From positions 27,468,480 to 27,532,479 of the forward strand of contig CM033397.1 in the NCBI GenBank assembly GCA_019426215.1: a DNA stretch of 64,000 nucleotides, read 5' to 3'. Within the stretch, counting starts at the first letter, position 1. The number at the start of each line of letters is the position of its first letter. The DNA is from Buddleja alternifolia (Eukaryota; Streptophyta; Magnoliopsida; Lamiales; Scrophulariaceae). Shown here one piece after another: positions 11,328 to 23,714 of the stretch. A program made the translations under genes and the position numbers. Below the pieces are notes generated by a model, which saw only the letters and a list, made by a program, of their open reading frames with translations, did not search any database and was not told where the DNA came from.

Positions 11328-12698
11328 GGTTGTGTTTGTTTTTATTTTGGAGAGTTTTTTTGATAAAAATTTTTGTGAAAAAATTTATTGGGAGTTGTGT
11401 ACTTTGGTGAAAATGTATTTGCTTTTGTGTTTGAGTTTATTTTTAGAAAAGACAAAAGTTACTGTAGCAGTAAAATCATGCAAGTTTCTGTCTGAAAAGT
11501 TATGTTTATAATTAGTTAATGATTGAAAAATATAATATAAAATTTAAACAATTGTAATATTATGATTATATATATATATATATATATATTGTAGTTGTTG
11601 TGATTAAATTTATAAGATTTATGTGTATACTTGTGCATATATATATATATGTGTGTGTAAAATTTAAAGTATTATATAATATGTATGTACATGTATATGA
11701 ATATTACATTTTTTATTTATATATGATAGTATTTACATGTATATGATCATCTATATTAGTTATATATACAAATATATATAAGTGTTAGTGTATATATAAA
11801 ATAAATATAATCCGGCTCATTTGTATAGCTAGGGCTACAATATTTTATACATACACTAACAATAAGCATATATATACTTATATAATTATCCTTATAACTG
11901 CATATATATCTTTTTAGTCCCTCCAAATCAAGATAATATAGCATGTTTTACTATTTAAATGACACTAAGTTATTTACTTACTTTAATTGAAACATTGAGT
12001 TTTGAGCAAATATTATTAAAATATAATCATTGCCGCCTACTCGAGTTGCTTGATTTGAAGATATAATTGATGGATTTTGGATTATCTTTCCGTTTACCCA
12101 TATATGTCTAGTTAAGTTGAGTTTTCAATATAAAATAGTCCAAGTCCAATAGTACATGCCCCTAACTAATAGACATAGATTAACAAGTCCAAAATAGTAT
12201 CTTAAATTTTAAAGGGTAAAATGCATAAAATCCCCTGTGTTATATTGAAAATACAAAAACAAAAAAGAAAACTATGTTAATGAAATAAGCTAAATACTCC
12301 TTGTGTTAGTCTTCGCGAAATCTCGATTCAGTTAGAAAAAGAGAAGGAAATATGTGTGTTTTTTGGTGAAATAACACAAGGAATGTTTAGCCTTTTTCGT
12401 TAACACATGAATTTTAGGCACTTTACCCAATTTTCGATATAACTCATAGGAATTTTATGCAATTTACCCAATTTTAAAAACAAAAGGAAAAAAGGAAAAG
12501 GAAAAGGAAGAATTTTGATTAGAGCTCAAAACTAAATTAAAGGGGAAAAAAGACAAACTAAAGAAAAATGATAGAAGATCACGTTCTACCGCCAAAAGTT
12601 GACAATTTTTTTGGCCAAAACAGCTATTTTTGTTCAAAAAAAAATAAATCAAACAAGTTTTGGCCAGATCATGTTTGAAAACAAAATCAAACACAGCC
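11328..12698. mobile_element. PIF/Harbinger-like non-autonomous TIR element (1.37 kb)
   Basis: Left end GGTTGTGTTTG, right end (reversed) GGCTGTGTTTGATTTTG, flanked by the 3-bp direct repeat ATT (11325-11327 and 12699-12701). Three-base target duplications point to PIF/Harbinger, although the classical TTA/TAA is not used here. The interior is AT-rich with several (AT)n/(TA)n tracts (11566-11590, 11640-11651) and no transposase. Confidence 0.65.
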
Positions 12699-14014
12699 AT
12701 TGTATTTAATTTGCTCATACTATTAGCATATTCACTTTTTGGGGATTGAGTCAAAGTAATAATAAAATATTTTTAGCGAAATATTTTTAGCAAATTAGTT
12801 CACCTAAAGAATATGTAACTCAACTGGTTACATCCAGATCATCAATATTTGGAATCCATGTCATGCAAGGAAACATTTCTTTTGCTGATTCAAATTGAAG
12901 GGCGATGTGAGAACGATCTATTTATTGGATTTTTATGCGAGGAAAAAAAAGGAAAGGAGAGAAAATTATCATTAAGAACTAAGCATAAATTTGAATCCTT
13001 AATTTGAAACTTGAGTAAAAAATAACGATGCGGCATGCACTTGTCTTCTAGCACAACGAACGCCTTTGCGTGGGGTTATTTGGCTCGAGCTGCACGAGTT
13101 TGTCCTTAGAAAACACCTCGTTATGAAAATAAAAGCATGAAACTTATAAGCTTCTCAAGTTCCTCCTCTCCTTCCAATTTGAGGTGGTAATTATATATTA
13201 TACACATCAAATAAGAAAACAAATATAAATACTTAGACTTTATTTTAAGCGAGTAAAACATTTCTTCGTATATATAATTGTTCTATCTAAAATCCAGAGT
13301 TAGGTTTAAGGCAATCACGAATCATGCGTAACAATGGTTATATTAAAATAAGGTTAACGTACGCATTTTGTTGAGTATGTACCCTAATAATTGTATCCGA
13401 TAACATAGTAGTATATAATAATAATAAACAATTAATGAACATCTATAAAGAATAAAATAAATCTTCGTGAATTTTTGTATATAAAAGCTGAACGTCATCA
13501 CGCGAAAAATTATAATTACAGTAATGACCAACAATAATTTTGGTCGTATGGAGCCCCTAATTAAAATATACCAACAGATCACAATTAAAGATTGTAGGAG
13601 CAAAAGGCCAAGGAGAGGGAATAATTGTGATAGGTCAATGCACGAGAATTCCACGTGAACCACTGACACTGTGCGGTGGCATTTGCCATCTCAGCACTCA
13701 TTGTATTGCCACGTGAACCCAACCCAAGTGGCGTTTTCTCAGTCCACCGTGTTGCTCCACGTCAACAAGAATATTTATTAGGGCTCTAATTCATCTGTGG
13801 TTAAATCTGATTGCATTTTAGATGAAATTGTCTGTTGGGTACAAATTCAATCTCAAATGTATATGACATAGTTAATTTCATATTTTATCAAGATATGTAA
13901 TTATTACTTAATTTCGAGTATCTTAATAGGTTGCACGAAATATATATTATACATAATTGAATAGAACTAATGAGAATTTTATTCCATATAAATTTATATA
14001 TTAACAAAATTATA
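12699..14014. other. Intergenic, nothing recognised
   Basis: About 1.3 kb with no credible coding region, RNA gene or element end. The most base-balanced part (13640-13770) has several CCACGTG/CCACGT cores but no gene next to it. Confidence 0.5.
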
Positions 14015-14814
14015 GGCCATGTTTGTTGATGTTTATGAGTTGGAAAATCCTGAAAAATTTTCAAGAAATGTGTACTATGGAGATGATGGGTTTGTGTGGA
14101 GATGATTTCAAATAGTCAAGGAAATTGACCAAAAGGAAGACAAAATAGAGCCAAGACGGAGCCAAGATGGGTCGAGGTAGACACGGGGTTGCGAAATAAG
14201 GTCAGAATAGATCGGAGTCGTGAAGAGTCAAAAAACGAACCTGGGGCTACCCAGGGGCGCCCGGGCGCCAGAAACAGAGCCTAGGCGCGCCCTAGCGCAC
14301 CACGATGGCGCATGGGCGCCAAGTCATCGCCTAGGCGCCAGGAATTGGCGCTGATGTGCGCATTTTGGTGAGTATTTTGTCTTGGGGTGCAAGTTTAGCG
14401 GATTTTGGCAGATTTGATCCCTAGTTTGATTATAATTATTTCCTATTGTATTTAGGAATTATTCCCTTTGTAAATTAGGATTTTTTTTCCTAATTTGTTA
14501 GGGTTTAGACTTCTCCACTAGTATGAATATGAGAACTCTACTTGTAATTGATTGATTCACTCATTGAGAAATAAAGATATAGTCTAGGTTGGCTCGTAGA
14601 TATAGACAATTATGTCGAACCACATTAAAATCTTCTTGTTTTAATCTTCATGTATTTCTTGTTTCTTGATTTTTCTTCATACTCTGATGCATGCTACCAT
14701 CCCCTAACAGGAGATTCATCCGAAAATATTGTAATATGTGTTGTATTTGTTTATATTTTTAAAAAATAGTTGGAAGTTGTAAAATGAATTTAAAAAACAT
14801 AAACAAACGTAGCC
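14015..14814. mobile_element. Short MITE split by a solo LTR
   Basis: Ends GGCCATGTTTG and, reversed, GGCTACGTTTG, flanked on both sides by ATA. Without the inserted solo LTR and one target copy the MITE is only about 169 bp. It belongs to the same end-sequence family as the elements at 11328, 23411, 40946 and 42301. Confidence 0.65.
14084..14709. repeat. Solo LTR (626 bp) nested in a MITE
   Basis: Begins TGATGGGTTTG, ends CCCCTAACA, and is flanked by a perfect 5-bp target duplication GGAGA (14079-14083 and 14710-14714). There is no internal domain, so it arose by LTR-LTR recombination. It carries a GC-rich cluster of GGCGCC-type palindromes at 14250-14350, in sharp contrast to the AT-rich surroundings. 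Confidence 0.85.
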
Positions 14815-15082
14815 ATATTTTCTTACATTTTCATTGAGCTTTAGGTGGATGCTCATTGCCTTGGCATCATATCCTCCTCAACTCGACGATTAGATGTATC
14901 AAGCTAGACTTTTATTTCTCATGCTTAAACTTGTGACTTGATACTTCTCAAATCGTGTAAATTTCATCTTTTACCAAAATTAAATAATACAATGAATAGA
15001 CATTACTGTTTTTTTTTTTTTTTACAAAAAATTTAGGTAGGGTCGGCTCCGATTACCTACCAAGGTCAGGGCATGCAGAATA

Positions 15083-15265
15083 TGTTAGGCTTCTGTTTCT
15101 AGTGTTTACATTAGTTTAGGTTTCTCTTTCATATATCCTTATTTATCTTATTCTTGTAATCTCTTTTTTTTATTAATTTAATAGAAGTAATCTCTATATT
15201 CTTGTAATCTCTATATAAACCTTTGGATGTTTATTATAATAATTAAGGAGAATTATACCTTAACA
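15083..15265 (+). repeat. 5' LTR of a small copia element (183 bp)
   Basis: Starts TGTTAGGCTTC and ends CCTTAACA, immediately followed by the primer site TGGTATAAGAGC. A plant LTR this short, with CTCTATATAAACC as TATA box (15209-15221), fits an Ale/Retrofit-like copia. No 3' LTR is present. Confidence 0.75.
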
Positions 15266-15277
15266 TGGTATAAGAGC
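15266..15277 (+). promoter_or_regulatory. Copia primer-binding site
   Basis: TGGTATAAGAGC, one base off the canonical plant copia TGGTATCAGAGC complementary to initiator-Met tRNA. It directly follows the LTR. Confidence 0.8.
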
Positions 15278-15470
15278 TAACCTAATATCCTAGGCCTAAA
15301 GAACATCCAGAGCCACCGCCACCTTTGGTGTTGTTTTTCAATAGCTCCATCCCTATATTTTTCCTTTTCTGTTTCCGCATAAGTCATTGTTTGCCCTCAA
15401 CGCATCATATCTTCACTAAAAAGCCTCATACAGCCCCGAATTTCACTATATCTAGGAATTCAGTGTCTTC

Positions 15471-16180
15471 ATGTCAACGGCTACCCAATCTGCGTTGCTA
15501 ACTCACAGTATTTATTTGTTTTATATTTCTTTTCTCGCTCTTTCGTTTATTTTGTTTCAAATCCGTGTTTTGTTTTTCCTGACCCTCACTATGTCTGTAA
15601 CCGAGGCCAACTCCAACACAAATGAACCCACCCCAACCCCGTTTGCTTTAGATTCTACCATTAAACGATGGTTTTATTCTACTGTTGACCTCAAACTTCT
15701 TAAAAACATTGATTTAGAAATGCCACGTCTCACGATTTATGGTTTTCAATCGAAGGAAATTCTCTCAATAGCAAACCCTCTCGCTCCTTAAAAAATAACG
15801 GACATTTCCGTAATCTTAAAAAAAAGCCCTCTCTATTTCCCAAAACTGTAAAGAAATGAAATTTCTGGCCGACAACCTGGCTAATCTAGACAGTTTCGTT
15901 TCCGATCAAGATTTTTTTGTTACAATTATTACAAGGCCTTTCGGAATCTTATCTTCCTATCATTACTGTCATCACCACGACAAAACTGCTACCTTCTTTC
16001 TTCGAAGTTCGCAACCTTTTTCTTCTTCAACTCCAATCTTTCCTCCCGTGACTCTGCCACTGTTCTTCTTTCCCAATCGTCGAATCTGACCCAATATCGA
16101 AACATGAATCGCAACAATAATCGGAATCGAGGAACAAGTAATGGAAGGTAATACTTGTTCAGGAAGCAACAACGGTGGCC
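15471..16180 (+). pseudogene. gag remnant of the small copia element
   Basis: The leader and gag start lie downstream of the primer site. Readable gag-like blocks are DNLANLDSFVSDQDF (about 15860-15920) and, after frameshifts, an Asn/Arg-rich tail RNMNRNNNRNRG (about 16100-16135) like that preceding the zinc knuckle of Ale-type gag. The protein is broken by stops and frameshifts, and no pol follows on this strand. Confidence 0.5.
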
Positions 16181-16385
16181 CTAACTCGGATTCAAACTTG
16201 CACCTGTCTTTGACTGTATTTGTGAGCACATGATAGAAAAAATAAATAAAGTCTGTCGGACCCGCCAGGTACCCACTGGGATTAGGGTAGGGCCACCTAT
16301 TACCAGATCCAGGGAGAGTCCCAGGTATTGAAAATGCTTAATGGGCGGGTCTCGAATCCTGGAATACTCATTCCATTGTCATCCC

Positions 16386-18394
16386 TATTATTTGCCTAAT
16401 TGACAAGCATGACACAAATTTTCAGAAAAAGTTTCATTGCATGAAAAATAAAAATGTTTGGATTTTAAATAAGAAAAAATAGTATCTCCAGGGTGACCCA
16501 ACTGTCTCTACCAGGTGGTGGAGTCGATGACAACAAAAGAATGGGCAGAGGGACTAACGACTTGGGTAGAGGATGGCTACTACGGAGCAGAAGAGTTCAC
16601 ATCTTCATATCCTTCACAGAAAATCCAAGAGGCTCAAAATCGATTGAACAAGAGTTTTGAGTGGTGACTTGACGAACATAGATTAATTTTTTAAGAATAT
16701 GTGGACTAACTAAAATATTGTTAAGAACGGGAAGATGGGGGTGAGAATAAAATAGATTATCTAAGGAAATTAATCGAAATCAAAGCACCATTGCCTACCA
16801 TTATTGATTTCGAATTACAGTGTGTAAATGAATTAAGTGTATCTATCAAAGTGAAGCCCCAGTATCCATGTACCAATGAGTCTGGATTATGAAGTCATGG
16901 TCTGAAATTGGGCCTGCTATGGAGGAGCCTATTCGGTTGACTGTGGAGTAGGGCTGAAATAGGTGGATTAGGAGTGCTGAAAGGGTGGGTCGCCAAGAAT
17001 GGGCTACACCATGGGGGTTGGTTAGGATGAAAGCACGAGGGGCGCGTGTTGGGCCGCAAGAAAGGCGCTAGGCTAGGCAATGCGAGTCCATGGAGCACGT
17101 GCAAATGGATTTTGGGGGACGTTTTGTATACGTTGGACTAGAAAAACTCTAAAAGGAGTAGAAATTTGATATACCACATTCGGGGCACGACCTATAATCC
17201 ACGGGAGCCATTTTTTGCCATTACCTTTTTGTGGTGATACCAGTGGCCTAGTCCCCTACCTTTACCACCACCACATTTATTAGAAGAAAAAAATGGTGTA
17301 TTAGGGGAGGGATTGACACAAAGGGCCGTGGAGGAGTCGAGAAGATTTTTGGGATTATTTTTGAGTTGTTGATTTTTTTCAAATTGAAGCATGGAGCGGT
17401 TAATATCAAAAGAAGGAAAAGGTTGTGTCTGTGTGTGTTATCACTGTAGCCAGACTTTTGAAAGAGTCTGGTAAAGCAAAAGAGTTTGAAGAATGAGGGT
17501 CGTATCAAAAATCGGATTGCCAACTTCCCCAATATTATAAGGCAATTCTTTGAGTTTCCGACAATAATCATGAATTGAGAGCAAGTCTTGTTTAAGAGTT
17601 CGAAATTGTTCTTCAAGTTGAATAGAGCTAGCAACTTTATTGTCTTGGAAAAAGTTTTCAATATTAAGCCAAATATCATGAGCGTTATTTCCTTTCTTCA
17701 CAACAATTTACATAAGATCAGAAGCAAGACTTGAAAAAAGCTACGAATGAACTTTAACGTCTAAACAAATCCAAATAGGGTCTTTTTTGTTTTTAGAAGT
17801 AGGGGGAAAAGAACATAGTTTTCCACTATATGGCCAATGCAGATAGCGGGGAACATCTCGTGCCATTGATTATGGCGGGATTTCCTCAAACCCAACTGAA
17901 AAGGCATGAGATGGGCGACGTTGCTAAGAGCATAAGCGGGGCATTGGATTAGGGTAGATGACGATGAGAAAGACATAATATTGAGATGACAAAAAAAAAA
18001 AAAAGAACAAATCGAGAGGAAAGGTGCTAGGCGAATGGCTGTAGGAGGAGCAGTGGACGGTGTGAGGAAGAACCACGAAAGAGATGCTGACATGACGAGT
18101 GCCGGAGAAGAAGAGTCGAGAAAGCTAGGATACAGAAAGCTTGGCAAGGAAACGATATCGAGTGAGTGAGAGACATCAAGGGGAGTAGACTATTTGGGTG
18201 GGGAGAGATTTATTACTGGTTAACTAATACCATGTAGGATTATGGAATTCCCCTTAAATAGAGTTACAATGTTTCTACAAAATTATAACCTAGCTACACT
18301 ATAACCAAGAAAATAAGATGAATTCTAGGCAAGAATCAAGAGATTTCAATCTGCATAAATAAGGAAAGATATGAAATCTATATTGGGTCTAACA
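16386..18394 (-). mobile_element. Decayed Ty1/copia: 5' LTR, gag, protease, start of integrase (copy 2)
   Basis: The minus-strand reading starts with the LTR at 18233-18394 and then the gag region (18147-17400). Next comes the protease signature WYMDTGAS near 16855-16875 followed by MVGNGALISINF. The zinc-binding GAG-pre-integrase motif FSCNETFSENLCHACQLGK lies at 16391-16447. Beyond 16390 the integrase is replaced by unrelated sequence. Many stops. It faces the plus-strand copia gag at 15471-16180, so two different copia remnants are abutted tail to tail. Confidence 0.75.
18233..18394 (-). repeat. Copia 5' LTR (162 bp), copy 2
   Basis: Same LTR as 1580-1741; on the minus strand TGTTAGACCC...ATCCTACA followed by TGGTATTAGTTAAC. 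Confidence 0.7.
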
Positions 18395-19013
18395 TTATTG
18401 ATTCCATTGAGCATTATCTAACCCTTGGGTAAATTGTTCATTTTTCTTATTTCGATCTTCCTATATCATGCATAACCTCACTCTTCTTAGGGTGCAATTT
18501 TAAAAGGCTTCATTTTTTCGCTGCGCCAAGCATCCTGAGATGTACCTCTCCTAACATAACCAGTATCGGAACATAGCATAAAGTGCCAGAGGATAATTAA
18601 ATCACATAAAAATACATTAATATTTTAAGATGTTCTCCTCCTACATCAATTGATTAGAATAGGTAATTTTGGAATTTCTTTGCAAATGGTCAAGAATGAA
18701 GAATTAAATGTTTTTGGCAAAAGAGTAGGTTGCCTCCCAAGTCTGGATAGAAAGATGGTAATGTTTGTGTCTCAAGGGTCATGATTCACTAAAAGCCATT
18801 TATTTCTCTCATCCAAATCTCAATCCAATCCAATCAAATCTAGGAACATTGAACAGAAACAAAATATATTTATATTGCTCAAATGAAGCATACAAAAAAT
18901 CTTAAAAGTGGTCAAACTTTTCCAGGGGAAAACCCATGTGGGAAATCCAGAAAACCCCTAGCATCTTCTTGAAATCCAGAAAACCCCTAGCATCTTCTTT
19001 CGTATATATATAA

Positions 19014-19046
<33 letters not shown>

Positions 19047-19297
19047 GTTATTTATATGTATGTGTTTGTAACTATAATGGTTATGTTCCCCTGTATATGT
19101 AAATCGGCCATGGACCTTTTTTCCCATAGTGCATTGAATCATTCGATTTCTATATAACATATAAACTTCATTTATCCACCACTTCCAAAAGGATAATTTT
19201 TGTTATTGGGGAAATTCCAAAAGGATAATTTTTTTTATTCCATTTTAGAGTTTATATCTTGACCTAATTTTGAGTCAGATAAATATAGGGTGCTGAT

Positions 19298-20224
19298 CTA
19301 GGTTGCACGGATACGGATACAGGGACACGGGTATGATACGATACGATACGATACGGACACTGCTATATGAATTTTCAAAAAAATTTAGGATACGACACGG
19401 TAGGGATATGGCTATACAATATTATATTATTATTATTATTATTAATATTATTATTGTACTTTTATGCATTAATAATGTACAAACAAAATAAAGTAAGAAC
19501 TAATAATTTTACATTAGGCATTTTATCAAACACTGGAAGTATGATGCATTTTTATGACTTTCAGACATAATTTCTACATTAAACTCTTAAAATCTTTAAA
19601 TTTACCTAATATGGTGCTCTTGTAACAAAAAATTTCAGGTAACCAGAACAAAAATCGAATCTCCAAAGTGTGATAGAATTTTAGAAGTAAAGTAGTAATT
19701 CTAAGTCCAATCCCTTAGAATTGAACTACAGAAGAAGAAAAGATGACTTTGAAATTGGAACTATTATCTCAAACTAAAGGTAATTTAAAATGGAGAAAGA
19801 AGAGCTTGAATTGCACTTTTGATTTTGATTGTAGAGCTAGAAGTAGTAGGAAGGAAAAGAGGGATTCACGGAAGCTGCTTTGGTGTAAATCTGATTTTTG
19901 ATTTAGTTAAATTATTCCTATTAGTAATTCAGGCCCCCAAATTTCAAAAATATAAAATTCAACCCCGTCGTGTCCTAAAACATGTTGGACACTTTCCTAG
20001 CTGTGTCCGAAACCATGTCCCATCTTTTTTGTCGTGTCCTAAAACATGTTGGACACTTCCCTAGTCGTGTCTGACACCGTGTCCCATTTTTTTCTTTTTA
20101 TTTATTTTTAGACACTCCAGGTGACGTGTTTGACACGTATCGGGGCCATGTCCGAGACGTATCCGTGTCCCCCAAGTGTCCGACACTGTATTATGTGATT
20201 TTTAGGAGTATCCGTGCATCATAG
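19298..20224. mobile_element. Non-autonomous hAT-like TIR element, copy 2
   Basis: Same element as 2655-3579, inside the second copy of the large duplication. The ends and the GTGCTGAT/GTGCTAAT flanks are the same. The (ATT)n tract is interrupted here by an AAT unit, and a GATAC repeat near the left end has one extra unit. Confidence 0.7.
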
Positions 20225-20542
20225 GTGCTAATTTTTGTCTCTGAATTCTATGTGTCTATTTTCCTCTATTAGGCAGTACTAAATTAAATTGGATCATCTA
20301 TTCCATATCGTATTCAATCCCTTATTTCATGTACTTATATGTATGACATATGTATAAATCTTTTCTTTAAACAGACATGTATATAATTTTTTCCTTAAAC
20401 AACCCCATTCATGAATTATTTCTATTTTTGCCGAAGATTGGTGATGTGGATATTAGTTTTGTCCTTTATATTGAATGCATTCAGTATGCTTTATTACTCA
20501 AACAATTAGTTTTGATTTGCTGATATAATGAAGGGGAAAAAA

Positions 20543-21472
20543 TCTATATCTATATTATACTCAAAGTGTGGATAATTTAGGTGTTTGTTTCAATTGTGAT
20601 TTTACATTTCTACCCTTACTATTATAATTATGATTGAGAATATATAATATTTACTAGATGAAATTCCTCAACTTTACTACAATGTTAATGAATAATGAAG
20701 TCACCCCCACCTTCCTACAAATTAATTAATGGAAAATGAATGTCATTAATCCAAATATTACACCTTTCAACCCCTTCATATATTTTACAACATGTGTTGA
20801 ACTCTTCATCTCTCCAACTATCTATTGAAATAAGTATAATTTAGTACATATTAAATTCACCATTTTCCTAAAAGAATAATGAGTCATAAAAAAGATACTC
20901 CCACCTTTCAAAAACTTTCCACCTTCTTTAGCTATTCATGACACATTTAATAAAAATCTTGAATCTTTTCTCAATAAAAAGCATAACTTGTTATAAGATC
21001 TTAAGTTTTAAGATCGCAGCCATTTATGCTAAAAAAAATTGGGTCATTGAACATAGTTATTTGCATATATAGGGGTGGGGTTACTTTTCTTTTTTAACAT
21101 GACTAAACACCCATGGATGTTTGATATTCATGTACAATGTTCCATGTCCAGTTTGCAACTTCTTTTGGGAAGCTTGAAGACTCAATGATTGTTGATATTG
21201 AGTTCAAGAATGGTTAGCTTTTTTATTTCTATATTTTCTCAATTTACCAATGAAACTATGGCCAAAAGGCATATTTGCCGTTGTTTCATAATATTGGCTT
21301 AATATAAATAAGTATATCCTAAATTGTTTTAACATAATACTATTTTTAAAAAATAATTCCTTATGTCATATATTTTATTTTTTCTATCACTTTGTCTTCT
21401 ACATTTTAAGTTTACCAAGGGCGAGCACCATTGTGATGTTGCCACAATTACATGAATAATCAATCGACTAGC

Positions 21473-21504
<32 letters not shown>

Positions 21505-23242
21505 TAAGAACCAACTTTTGAAGATTAATTGAAGTGTTTAATCTTGATAACGAGAATGATACTGGAAAGCAATGAAGAGGAAAAAAAACTAGTCCAAATC
21601 TACGTGTAGATAAAGCATACATGTAAAAAGAAAACAAATAAAATAAAAAATCAAGGAATGTAATTGTAATTTGACAAACCATAGGGGAGGTCCCTCTACT
21701 TTGGACAAACATCCAGGAACGTCGTTATAATTTTTAATAAAAGGAAAATAGTAATTTTTATACAAAAGTTAGGATTGTCTAATGATTGTTAATGTTAAGA
21801 GATGTGGAGGTGATTTTATAAAGGGAAAATAAGTAAAATTATAGGAGGTCAACCTGTATTTGTAACGAACCTCGGGTAAGTTTTCTATAATTGGCCCTAA
21901 AAACTTTGCAACTTCCTCTAAGCTTAATAAAATGAGGTAAAAGAATGAGTTGTGTCGTTATTGTCAATTGAGTTGAATTTTTAAGAATGCTTTAATTGAT
22001 AATCAAGTTTTGCCATTTATTTAGTTGATATTTAAGTTTTTGTTTTTAATTGATACTTGAGTATAAACTGAAACACAAATCAGAATTAAATGTTGGACAA
22101 ACAAGTTTTGAGATGGGAGAGTTGTACGTGCTCATATGAGCACGTGAAACTAATATCTTGATATAAAAGCTTAGGATCATATAGCAATGGGGCTAATGGA
22201 GTAGAGTGGAAAGAAAAGATTAGAGGTGTGGTGTACAAGAAATGGTGAAGAATATCTGATCAGTCTTCTTACAGAACCATTGTGAAGTGGAGATAAAGGT
22301 TGGAATTTTGGATAGGGAGAAGAATATTATAGTTGGTTGAAATACTCAAACTCACAAAGTTTCTCAACTATGTAATGATTCCTTAGACTGTGATATAGTT
22401 CGGTACACGACCTTTGACATATTTTCATAAACTAACTTATGTATTGATCCTTTTTTTTTTCAATGGTAGTGATATAAATTTGAGCATATATTGAAGACAA
22501 TACAGAATATCAAAGGATTTGTCCCAACACAAATTCCTTGACATTACAAGCGCCATATGGCCCAATTACCATATGCAGGATCCTTTCAGGAACACCACCA
22601 TTCGCATAATCTATCTAAGCTTTCAGATATATATTTCGCTTGTAAACACTTACACATAATTCAAGAACTTCCATTTGTGGTGAGGCCAGATAAAATAGGA
22701 CAATTCAATCGAAGGAGGAAGAGGAACATTAAAAGGAACTTGTGTTTAACTCAATGACTCTTTCTCACATTATTTGACCTTATGATAGCAGGACTTGGTT
22801 CATTGGAATTTGGACTAAAAACTATTGATGGCTCATTCAAATCATGGAAGTCTACATTAATAATAGAAATTCATTATGTATTAAACACATTTGCATACTT
22901 GTAGATACATAATGTTCAAATATTATATTAAATATACTAATATAAAATGAAAACTAAATATCCATTATATATGTTGGATCCGTGGATTTATTAAAGCTGT
23001 GATTAAACAACTTAATAGTGTGAACTTCATTACTCTATGAAGACCATCAAGGTATATTAGTATATTAAATATACTAATATAAAATTCAAAAAATGAATAT
23101 CCATCATGCTCTATTTATTAAATTTATGATCATCGAATTACAGAAAAGTATTTTTCATTATAATCATTTTTTTATGTCATTTTGGCTCCAATCTTTTCAT
23201 ATATCACATGCTTTTACGTGCAACGCACGTGCTTTTTGCTAG
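20543..23242 (+). mobile_element. Complete non-autonomous Helitron, about 2.7 kb
   Basis: The 5' end carries TCTATATTATACTCAAAGTG (start at 20543 or 20549), preceded by A. The 3' end has a 6-bp-stem hairpin, ACGTGC-AAC-GCACGT (23216-23230), followed nine bases later by the terminal CTAG (23239-23242) and a flanking T. This is the standard Helitron structure: 5' TC, subterminal hairpin, 3' CTRR, insertion at A/T. No target duplication is expected. It encodes no RepHel protein, so it is non-autonomous. The interior includes an (AT)n tract (21474-21501), a 20-bp palindrome, and a 22490-22760 stretch of unlike composition that could be captured sequence but is not recognised. Confidence 0.8.
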
Positions 23243-23410
23243 TAAAATAAAAAGATGGGATGTTTTATACTCCCCCAATTTTCCCAAATAGTCATCACAT
23301 ATGTAAGAATTTATTAAAAATCTATAGATATATAAAATGCATTTGGTTTTTAATGAAGGGTGGCGACAGTTAGTCCTGCAGCAAAAATTTAGGAGGTGGT
23401 CGGAAACTAA

Positions 23411-23680
23411 GGCTCCGTATAGTTGTGTTTTCGGAAATGAATTCTGAGTTTTTTTGGAGAATGTGTATTATAGAAATTCGTGTGAAAATGTTGACTTTAT
23501 TTGTTTGTTTGGATGTATTTTTAGAATTTGATTGAAAGGAGTGTAGGTGTGATATAAAATTGATTTTTATTAGGATTTGATATATAAAATGAATGAGTTG
23601 GTTATAAATGTGATGATGATGGGGGAAAGGATATTAAAATATTATTATTTTGAATAGTGTTATGAGTTGGTAATAAAATA

Positions 23681-23714
<34 letters not shown>

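Larger units (their letters stand above)
16653..22446. repeat. Large direct duplication, copy 2 (continues past the break of copy 1)
   Basis: This is the second copy of window positions 1-5790. Unlike copy 1 it continues without a break on both sides: leftward into copia pol sequence and rightward through the 3' half of the Helitron. It is therefore the more complete version and should be used to interpret the elements shared by both. Confidence 0.95.

Noticed and set aside
12464..12754. 96-codon minus-strand frame near 12.5 kb
   Set aside because: Overlaps the terminal inverted repeat of a MITE; Phe/Ser-rich translation of an A-rich purine tract.
13343..13669. 108-codon minus-strand hydrophobic frame
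   Set aside because: AT-rich random frame with no start context or similarity; no neighbouring exons.
16250..16390. Possible SINE or hAT fragment with GGGTCTCGAATCC (B-box-like)
   Set aside because: No A-box at the right distance and no defined ends; the outer GTCATCCCTA could be a MITE end but no partner was found.
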